From Bacteroidales bacterium UBA2861 (lineage in GTDB: Bacteria > Bacteroidota > Bacteroidia > Bacteroidales > UBA932), in assembly GCA_002350615.1 (NCBI GenBank), contig DEFD01000023.1, positions 1 to 11,965 of the forward strand: a DNA stretch of 11,965 nucleotides, given 5' to 3'. The notes beneath the pieces are model-generated. The model had not been told where the DNA came from. It made no database searches and saw only the letters and a list, made by a program, of their open reading frames with translations. Numbering within the stretch: the first letter of the stretch is position 1; every line of letters begins with the position of its first letter. A program made the translations under genes and the position numbers. This document shows positions 6,102-11,965 of this stretch, piece by piece.

Positions 6102-7390
6102 ACGATATCCTGCCTCCCCTTCCTGAAAGAATGCGTCCCCATGGCCTTGACGGCTATGTAGGACAACGCCATCTCGTAGGCAAGGGATGCATACTCCGGA
6201 ACATGATAGAAGGAGGGAATCTTTCCTCTTTCATCCTCTGGGGGCCTCCGGGCGTCGGGAAGACCACTCTCGCCCGGATAATCGCCCAATCCTGCAACAG
6301 GGAGTTTTTCACCCTCAGCGCCGTCAGCGCCGGCGTGAAGGATGTGAGGGATGTCATTGACGCGGCCAGGAATACCGGCATTTTCGGAAACGCCGGGGCC
6401 CCAGTACTTTTCATAGACGAGATCCACAGGTTCAACAAAGCCCAGCAGGATGCCCTTCTCGGTGCCGTGGAAGCCGGTACAGTGGTACTCATCGGAGCAA
6501 CGACCGAGAATCCTTCTTTCGAAGTCATCACTCCCCTTCTCTCCCGTTGCCAGGTCTATGTACTCAAAAGCCTGGAAGCGCAGGACCTTCTTTCCCTTCT
6601 GGACAGGGCCGTCCATGAAGACGTGCTTCTGAAGGAGAGGAACATAGAAGTGCGCGAGACTGAGGCGCTGCTCCGTCACAGCGGCGGAGACGCCCGCAAG
6701 CTGCTGAATATTCTGGAAATAGTCGTGGATGCCCAGGCATCGAAGAAAAAAGTAGTTATCGACAACAAGCAGGTGACAGACTGCCTGCAGGAGAATATCG
6801 CCATCTATGACAAAGACGGCGAGATGCATTACGACATAATATCCGCCTTCATAAAGAGCATACGTGGATCCGATCCGAATGCGGCGGTTTATTATCTTGC
6901 AAGGATGCTTGATGGAGGAGAAGATCCTGTTTTCATCGCGCGGAGGCTCTGCCTGAGCGCATCGGAAGATGTGGGCCTGGCCAATCCCAACGCACTGCTT
7001 CTCGCCAACGCAACATTCCAGGCCGTGCATAACATCGGCATGCCGGAGGCGCGCATCCCTCTTGCGGAATGCACCGTGTATCTTGCCTCATCGCCCAAGA
7101 GCAATGCCTCCTACATGGCTTTGGAAGAGGCTCTGGCCGTTGCCAAAGAGGATAAGACCAAAGCGGTTCCCCTTTACCTGCGCAACGCTCCCACATCCCT
7201 GATGAAGGATCTCGGTTATTCTGACGGTTATAAATATGCGCATGATTATCCCGGGCATTTCGCCGATCTCGAATTCATGCCGGAAGGGCTTGAGGGCAAG
7301 GTCTTCTATCATCCCCAGCCCAACCGCCACGAAGACAGTCTGAGAGCCTATCTAGAAGCATGTTGGCCCAAATATTATCCAAAGAAGTAG
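6098..7390 (+). CDS. rarA: replication-associated recombination protein A (RarA/MgsA), AAA+ ATPase
   Basis: A cytoplasmic clamp-loader-like AAA+ ATPase that acts at stalled replication forks and single-strand/double-strand DNA ends; it is related to eukaryotic WRNIP1. The 430 residues are of family length. The N-terminus carries the RarA signature region MRPHGLDGYVGQRHLVG. Walker A is GPPGVGKTT at 49-57, Walker B is VLFIDE at 103-108 followed by HRFNKAQQDALL, sensor 1 is GATTENPSF at 133-141, and the arginine-finger candidate is R150 in LLSRC. The C-terminal half matches the RarA tetramerisation part, including SIRGSDPNAAVYYLARML and RRLCLSASEDVGLANP. The ATG overlaps the preceding stop by four bases, so translation is probably coupled; tamL starts one base after its own stop. 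The family call is firm. The operon link to envelope genes gives no obvious functional reason. Confidence 0.95.
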   Translation: MNDILPPLPERMRPHGLDGYVGQRHLVGKGCILRNMIEGGNLSSFILWGPPGVGKTTLARIIAQSCNREFFTLSAVSAGVKDVRDVIDAARNTGIFGNAGAPVLFIDEIHRFNKAQQDALLGAVEAGTVVLIGATTENPSFEVITPLLSRCQVYVLKSLEAQDLLSLLDRAVHEDVLLKERNIEVRETEALLRHSGGDARKLLNILEIVVDAQASKKKVVIDNKQVTDCLQENIAIYDKDGEMHYDIISAFIKSIRGSDPNAAVYYLARMLDGGEDPVFIARRLCLSASEDVGLANPNALLLANATFQAVHNIGMPEARIPLAECTVYLASSPKSNASYMALEEALAVAKEDKTKAVPLYLRNAPTSLMKDLGYSDGYKYAHDYPGHFADLEFMPEGLEGKVFYHPQPNRHEDSLRAYLEACWPKYYPKK

Positions 7391-7391
7391 T

Positions 7392-9566
7392 ATGTCCGGA
7401 AGAACTTGCCTAATACTGCTTTCGCTCCTGCTTCTCTGTTCCTGCAGCACTACGCGCGTGCTTGAAAAGGACGAATACCGGCTTGCCAGGAACAGCGTGA
7501 CCATCGAAGGCGCTCACGAAGGGCTGACTCCGGGCAAGGTTTCTCCCTACATACGCCAGAAATCGAACGGCAGCGGCCTGTTCGGCTGGAATCCTTTCCT
7601 CTACATGTACAACTGGAGCCGGAAGGATGGTTTCTGGCATAAGATCGGCACTGCTCCGGTGGTTTATGACAAGTCCGCTGTCGGTCTGTCTATCAGCAAT
7701 ATAGCCACAAGGCTCGATTACCTCGGGTACTATAATTCCAAAGTCGATACCGTAATCGTTTTCAAAGGGCGTAACGCCCATGTTGATTACAGGATAAAAC
7801 CTGGCAGACAGTATCCGGTCCGGGCTCTCGAGTACTCTGTCCCGGAAGACGGTTCTTTCAGGGAAGAATTTTTGCTCGACACCGCGAATATAGCCAAGAG
7901 GCTGATGGGGGCTCCCCTTTCCGAGCAGATGCTTGAAGAGGAAAGCGCTAAGGGGGCTGCTTATTTCAGGGATCTGGGTTATTTCACATTCAACCGCAAC
8001 CATTATTCCTTCGAAGCCGATACCATTGGCGGCAAAGCCCTTCTGAAGTACAATATCCATAACTATACCCGTTCCGAATCCCCCGAGAACGCAGCTCCCC
8101 TGGAAAAATACCGGATAGGCAAAGTCAATATCAGCTATCCGTCCTCGGTCCATTTCCGTCCCGGGGTGTTGAAAGGGCTCACTACGATACGGCCCGGAGA
8201 CCTGTACAGTTCCTCCGATGTAAACAACAGCTACAGCCGTCTGTCGGCGCTCAGGGTATTCAGTTCCGTCTCCATAGAGATGACGCCCAGGGACAATGCC
8301 CTGGTCGATGCCGCGATCAACCTTACACCTGCCCAGTTGCAGGGGATCAAGCTCAATATGGAGGCTTCCTCCAATTCTTCCGGGCTCATCGGCATCTCTC
8401 CGAAATTCAATTACTTCCACAGGAATCTATTCCACGGCGGAGAGTGGTTCAACCTGGGATTTACCGGCGCGTTCCAGTTCAAAATAAACGACGACACGAG
8501 AGCGACGGAGTATGGGGTTACGGCCGGGCTCAGCCTTCCCCGCTTCCTTGGTCTTCCCTACAGCGCTTTCAAGCGTGCCAGCGTGCCGCGTACGGAATTC
8601 AACGGCGCTTTCAATTACCAGAACCGTCCTGAGTACACGCGCACCGTCATTTCCACGGCATTCGGTTATTCGGGGATGATACAGAAGCTGAGACTGTCCT
8701 ACCAGCTCTATCCGCTGCAGCTGAATTTCGTGCGGCTTTTCGACCTGCAGAGTTCCTTCAGTGCGACCCTCGATCATAATCCTTACATGCGATATGCCTT
8801 CCAGGACCATCTGGACGCCGGCGTGGGAGGTGTCCTGTACTACAACTCCAGCACGGACATAGTGCCTCAATCCTCATACCGCTTCCAGAGGCTTGCCGTA
8901 GATGTTTCCGGAAATGTGCTTGCAGCCTTCAAATCCGCCATGCCCCGCAACGAAGACGGTGCGGCAATGATTGCAGGCTCCCCCTTCGCCCAATATGTGA
9001 GGGCTGAATATTCCTTCGGAAAGACCTGGCGCTACGGTTTCAACGATGAAAAGGCAATAGCGACACGCCTTCTGATAGGTGGAGGTTACGCATACGGCAA
9101 TTCATCGGCTCTCCCGTACGAAAAGCAGTTCTATGCGGGCGGAGCAAGCAGCATGCGCGGATGGCAGGCCAGGGCGCTCGGCCCGGGAGCGGAGGCGGCG
9201 GACAAAAGCTTTATCATCCCCAGCCAGACTGGAGGCCTGAAACTGGAAGCCAACATCGAGTACCGCTTCGACATTATCTGGAAACTCGACGGCGCCCTGT
9301 TTGCTGACATAGGCAATGTCTGGAATATACAGGGAGGCGACAAGGATGCACCCGGTCGCTTCCGCTTCAACGATTTCTACAAGAGTCTTGCGGCGGACTG
9401 GGGCCTCGGCCTGCGCGTGAATCTCGAATTCATCCTCCTCAGGCTTGACTGGGGTATCAAGTTATACGATCCTTCGAAGGATGAAGACAGCCGTCTTATC
9501 GATCCCCATAAATGGCTGGGACGCAGCGGCAGTGCCCTTCATTTCGGAATCGGTTATCCTTTCTGA
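7392..9566 (+). CDS. tamL: TamL: lipid-anchored BamA/TamA-family outer-membrane assembly protein
   Basis: An Omp85-superfamily protein of the outer membrane, 724 residues. The N-terminus is a lipoprotein signal: a hydrophobic run and lipobox LCSC with the lipidated cysteine at residue 18, the mark of TamL, the Bacteroidota form of TamA. Residues about 30-315 hold POTRA-like repeats (VTIEG near the start, VDYRIKPGRQYPV, KYRIGKVNISYP). The barrel starts near residue 318 (GIKLNMEASSNS) and ends HFGIGYPF, with the terminal Phe of barrel proteins. The loop-6 signature RGW at 589-591 (AGGASSMRGWQ) matches the conserved (V/I/M)RG(F/Y/W) motif. By analogy with TAM it would work with a TamB-like protein to insert proteins or move lipids to the outer membrane; no tamB lies in this window. 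It starts one base after rarA, and the RNA methyltransferase follows after five bases. Confidence 0.88.
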   Translation: MSGRTCLILLSLLLLCSCSTTRVLEKDEYRLARNSVTIEGAHEGLTPGKVSPYIRQKSNGSGLFGWNPFLYMYNWSRKDGFWHKIGTAPVVYDKSAVGLSISNIATRLDYLGYYNSKVDTVIVFKGRNAHVDYRIKPGRQYPVRALEYSVPEDGSFREEFLLDTANIAKRLMGAPLSEQMLEEESAKGAAYFRDLGYFTFNRNHYSFEADTIGGKALLKYNIHNYTRSESPENAAPLEKYRIGKVNISYPSSVHFRPGVLKGLTTIRPGDLYSSSDVNNSYSRLSALRVFSSVSIEMTPRDNALVDAAINLTPAQLQGIKLNMEASSNSSGLIGISPKFNYFHRNLFHGGEWFNLGFTGAFQFKINDDTRATEYGVTAGLSLPRFLGLPYSAFKRASVPRTEFNGAFNYQNRPEYTRTVISTAFGYSGMIQKLRLSYQLYPLQLNFVRLFDLQSSFSATLDHNPYMRYAFQDHLDAGVGGVLYYNSSTDIVPQSSYRFQRLAVDVSGNVLAAFKSAMPRNEDGAAMIAGSPFAQYVRAEYSFGKTWRYGFNDEKAIATRLLIGGGYAYGNSSALPYEKQFYAGGASSMRGWQARALGPGAEAADKSFIIPSQTGGLKLEANIEYRFDIIWKLDGALFADIGNVWNIQGGDKDAPGRFRFNDFYKSLAADWGLGLRVNLEFILLRLDWGIKLYDPSKDEDSRLIDPHKWLGRSGSALHFGIGYPF

Positions 9567-9571
9567 GTATT

Positions 9572-10306
9572 ATGGAGATTACCAACAATGAGATAAAATT
9601 CGTGCGCAGCCTGCAGCAGAAAAAGTTCCGGGAAGAAACGGGGCTTTTCGTGGTGGAAGGAGAGAAAATGGTCCAGGAGGCCCTGGATTCCGCTTTCAAG
9701 GTGGAGAAGGTTTACAGGCGGGAGGATGTTGGCGACAAGGCAATGGAGCGTCTAAGCGCGATGAGCAGCCCTTCTCCCGTTGTGGCGGTAGTGCGTATGC
9801 CGGAGTGGGCTGAGACTGCGGGAAAAGCCACGAAAACGCGGATTCCGGAACCGAAAGGGCTTTGCCTTGCGCTGGACAGCGTGCGGGATCCAGGCAATCT
9901 GGGAACCATCCTGAGGATAGCCGACTGGTTCGGCATAGACTGCATTTTCGCCTCCCCGGACAGCGCCGATGTTTACAATCCTAAAGTGGTGCAGGCCTCG
10001 ATGGGTGCCATATTCAGAAAACCGCTCATATATTGCGATATACCTAGTCTTTGCGGAAGTTGGACTTCAGCGGGGAAAAGGGTGTTTGGAACCTTCCTCG
10101 ACGGGGCTGACATTTACAAAAGCGAACTGCCTGCCGAGGGACTTATAGTGATGGGAAATGAGGCAAACGGAATAAGCGCAGAAGTGGCTGAAAAAGTAAG
10201 CGACCGAATCACTATTCCCTCTTTTGGCGGAGGAGCCGAATCCCTGAATGTCGCAATAGCTACAGCCGTTACAGTGGCTGAATTCCGTCGCCGTTCCACA
10301 TATTGA
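9572..10306 (+). CDS. SpoU/TrmH-family RNA 2'-O-methyltransferase
   Basis: A SAM-dependent SPOUT-class enzyme that methylates ribose 2'-O in rRNA or tRNA. I place the start at ATG 9572, not at an in-frame ATG 60 bases upstream (9512), because the upstream one lies inside tamL and adds 20 residues unlike the family; from 9572 the product is 244 residues and begins MEITNNEIKFVRSL, a family-typical N-terminus. A substrate-binding domain (FVVEGEKMVQEAL) comes first. SPOUT motif 1 is DSVRDPGNLGTILR with N109 and catalytic-type R115, motif 2 is GNEANGIS at 195-202, and motif 3 is IPSFGGGAESLNVAIA from 215. These build the trefoil-knot SAM site. The target (RlmB-, TsnR- or TrmH-like) cannot be decided from sequence. 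A TamL gene followed by this type of methyltransferase is, as far as I recall, a common neighbour pair in Bacteroidota. Confidence 0.9.
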   Translation: MEITNNEIKFVRSLQQKKFREETGLFVVEGEKMVQEALDSAFKVEKVYRREDVGDKAMERLSAMSSPSPVVAVVRMPEWAETAGKATKTRIPEPKGLCLALDSVRDPGNLGTILRIADWFGIDCIFASPDSADVYNPKVVQASMGAIFRKPLIYCDIPSLCGSWTSAGKRVFGTFLDGADIYKSELPAEGLIVMGNEANGISAEVAEKVSDRITIPSFGGGAESLNVAIATAVTVAEFRRRSTY

Positions 10307-10317
10307 AGACATCATAA

Positions 10318-11646
10318 ATGAGCAGACAGATAATCTATCAGGTTCTCCCTCGCCTTTGGGGCAAGGGGAAATTCAGTGACTGGAACAAAAGAAGTTTCGA
10401 CTATCTCCATAGCCTCGGAATCACTGCCGTCTGGTTCACGGGTATCCCCAGACACGCCAGCGGGAAGGATTTCGTCAAGGGAGATCCTGGTTCGCCATAC
10501 GCCGTCAGCGATTGGTTTGACGTAAATCCTTATCTTGCTGACAAGGAGGAAGATAGAATGCGTGAGTTCGAGCAGCTCGTCAGGCGCACTCACAAGGCCG
10601 GATTCAGATTCATAATGGATTTCGTACCCAATCATGTGGCAAAGGACAACAAGCAGCTTCCGGTATATAATTACTGCGATTACGACTGGACCGACACCTT
10701 GAAAGTGAATTACGGCCATCCTGATACATATCCTAAAATGCTGGAAATCCTTCGGTTCTGGGCGTCGAAAGGTGTTGACGGATTCCGATGTGACATGGTT
10801 GAGATGGTCCCTATCGACTTCTTTGCGGGAATCATCCCGGAACTGAAAAGGGATTATCCGGAACTCTTCTTCATCGCCGAGGCATACAATAAGGACAATT
10901 ACCGCCCGCTGGTCGATGCCGGTTTCGATCTGCTCTACGACAAGTCCGGATCCTACGATATTCTGCGCGGCATTTTATGCAATGGTTCAAGCGCACGCAA
11001 TCTCAGTTGGAACTGGCAGTGGCTTTCGGACCTGCAGCCACGGATGCTAAATTTCCTCGAAAATCACGATGAGCAGCGGCTGGCCAGTCCATTCTTTGCG
11101 GGCTCCCCTCGGAAAGGCCTTGCCGCCCTCGCTTTCTGCGGTCTTTTCAACACGGCTTCACTTATGATTTATGCCGGGCAGGAACTCGGGGAAAATGCAG
11201 CGGAAGGAGCTGACGGAAGGACATCTATCTTTAATTGGTGCTCTCCCGTAAGTCTCAGACATATTGATGATTTAATCAATTCAGGTAAAGCCCTTCCTCA
11301 GGAGGAGGCATCGCTCTTGCAAAGGTATCAGGAGATACTTGGCATAGCATCGTCTCCCCTCTGCAACGAGGGCTTCAACTATGATTTATGCTGGTGCAAC
11401 GGCCCTGCCCAGGGCTTTGATCATGACAGGCATTTTGCTTTTGTCCGTTATGCGAAGGGAAAGGCCCTGCTGGTATTCTGCAATTTCAGCGATACACCCG
11501 CATCTGCCCGTCTTTACCTCCCCGAATACCTTTGCTCCCGTCTTGCGGAGGCCCTGATAAACGACAATGCTGCAGCCTTCGAGGGCCACAGCATTGAAAT
11601 TCAGGCAGGCGCCTGGGACGCCTCTGTCCTGGAAATTACCAGTTAA
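10318..11646 (+). CDS. cytoplasmic GH13 alpha-amylase-family glycoside hydrolase
   Basis: A retaining alpha-glucan-acting enzyme, 442 residues, with no signal peptide, so probably cytoplasmic. The four GH13 regions are present: region I DFVPNH at 101-106, region II GFRCDMVEM with nucleophile D159, region III FFIAEAY with acid/base E188, and region IV ENHDEQR with H250 and D251. The TIM barrel is compact: from DFVPNH to the catalytic Asp is only about 58 residues, so domain B is very short. A small beta domain C (about 360-442, with FAFVRYAKGKALLVFCNFSD) closes the protein. It likely acts on internal maltodextrin or glycogen-derived oligosaccharides; whether it hydrolyses or transfers is not clear. 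It is last in the five-gene run, 11 bases after the methyltransferase, with an A-rich leader and no Shine-Dalgarno. Its last 11 bases overlap the convergent phosphofructokinase gene. Confidence 0.9.
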   Translation: MSRQIIYQVLPRLWGKGKFSDWNKRSFDYLHSLGITAVWFTGIPRHASGKDFVKGDPGSPYAVSDWFDVNPYLADKEEDRMREFEQLVRRTHKAGFRFIMDFVPNHVAKDNKQLPVYNYCDYDWTDTLKVNYGHPDTYPKMLEILRFWASKGVDGFRCDMVEMVPIDFFAGIIPELKRDYPELFFIAEAYNKDNYRPLVDAGFDLLYDKSGSYDILRGILCNGSSARNLSWNWQWLSDLQPRMLNFLENHDEQRLASPFFAGSPRKGLAALAFCGLFNTASLMIYAGQELGENAAEGADGRTSIFNWCSPVSLRHIDDLINSGKALPQEEASLLQRYQEILGIASSPLCNEGFNYDLCWCNGPAQGFDHDRHFAFVRYAKGKALLVFCNFSDTPASARLYLPEYLCSRLAEALINDNAAAFEGHSIEIQAGAWDASVLEITS

Positions 11647-11965
11647 GGATCTTCTTGAAGTCGTATTCCTCGGGATTGGGAACAATCGCCTTGGCGGCTT
11701 CATAATCTTCAGGAGTGATGTAATGGCAGATATGCTCGTAGTAGTTGCGGGCAATTCCGCCTTCGATATCTACGCGGCGGGGAGGAATCTTGCCTTCCGC
11801 GTTCTGAAGGTCGTGCAGGTAGAGGGGCTTGGCATTGCCGAAGGCATCGACGAATACCATGCAGCCGGTCTCGCCCTTGCGGAAGAGTTCGTAAACTCCC
11901 ATTGCAAGTTCGGTGCAATATGTAAGATCGTAGGCGACAGGGTCCTGGCAGCGGACGTCGTAGCC
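11636..11965 (-). CDS. phosphofructokinase family protein, C-terminal part (runs off the right edge)
   Basis: The last 109 residues of a gene that continues beyond 11965. The frame is open to the edge and reads GYDVRCQDPVAYDLTYCTELAMG; a Met inside it at 11902 is not the real start. The pattern GY-x-x-RC, then P-x-x-Y/F-D-x-x-Y, then a Gly-bounded helix and GETGCMV, is the C-terminal signature of phosphofructokinases of the PPi-dependent and mixed PPi/ATP groups, where this segment binds the sugar phosphate and closes the active site. A following stretch (KPLYLHDLQ, GKIPPRRVDIEGG) resembles the tail of Bacteroidota enzymes. The enzyme makes fructose 1,6-bisphosphate in glycolysis. Phosphate donor (ATP or PPi) cannot be decided, because the GGDD/GGDG region lies outside the window. 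It meets the amylase gene tail to tail with an 11-base overlap. Confidence 0.72.
   Translation of the reverse strand, partial: GYDVRCQDPVAYDLTYCTELAMGVYELFRKGETGCMVFVDAFGNAKPLYLHDLQNAEGKIPPRRVDIEGGIARNYYEHICHYITPEDYEAAKAIVPNPEEYDFKKILNW

Noticed and set aside
6089..7030. 313-codon open frame on the minus strand opposite rarA
   Set aside because: rarA carries all Walker, sensor and C-terminal motifs on the plus strand; the antisense frame is a shadow.
7410..8420. 336-codon open frame on the minus strand inside tamL
   Set aside because: tamL has a lipobox, POTRA repeats and RGW motif in the other direction; the antisense product shows no recognisable family or start context.
9512..9571. Upstream in-frame ATG extending the SpoU methyltransferase by 20 residues
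   Set aside because: The extension overlaps the tamL C-terminus by 55 bases and does not look like the family N-terminus; ATG 9572 gives normal gene spacing and length.
11606..11615. Perfect palindrome CAGGCGCCTG
   Set aside because: Ten bases inside coding sequence with no loop or flanking pattern; expected by chance in GC-rich codons.

Overview
The window looks like a chromosomal housekeeping segment from a gut-type member of the Bacteroidota, most likely the order Bacteroidales. Four things point there: no Shine-Dalgarno motifs before the starts; at least two promoters of the Bacteroidota form (TTTG, 19 bases, then a TAnnTTTG-like box); a lipid-anchored TamA relative (TamL); and a cysteate synthase of the kind found in sulfonolipid-making Bacteroidota. 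The DNA is moderately GC-rich and densely coded. The largest gap between genes is about 80 bases. I see no tRNA, rRNA, CRISPR array, insertion sequence or prophage gene.

Left block (68-3733, + strand): an RlmD-type 23S rRNA uracil-C5 methyltransferase, a YrbG-like cation/Ca2+ exchanger, and a PLP-dependent cysteate synthase. The genes are 16-17 bases apart. The exchanger has its own consensus promoter, which overlaps the end of rlmD and sits so close to the ATG that its mRNA should be leaderless or nearly so.

Middle block (3730-4879, - strand): two small secreted proteins of unknown function, separated by one base. Both look like small outer-membrane beta-barrels ending in Phe, and they may be diverged copies of each other. 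The downstream one overlaps the cysteate synthase tail to tail by four bases.

Right block (4962-11646, + strand): a tight five-gene run with junctions of -4, +1, +5 and +11 bases, behind a good promoter at 4902-4932. The order is a GNAT-fold acyltransferase-like protein, RarA (AAA+ replication-recombination ATPase), TamL (lipoprotein with POTRA domains and a 16-strand-type barrel), a SpoU/TrmH-family RNA methyltransferase, and a cytoplasmic GH13 alpha-amylase-family enzyme. The last gene meets, tail to tail, the 3' end of a phosphofructokinase-family gene that runs off the right edge.

Most genes are recognisable core functions: RNA modification, envelope assembly, genome maintenance and sugar breakdown. 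The less ordinary items are the cysteate synthase, which implies cysteate-derived lipids such as capnine or sulfonolipids; the GNAT-like protein, which could be a lipid N-acyltransferase; and the orphan barrel pair. I do not see a clear new defence or mobile system.
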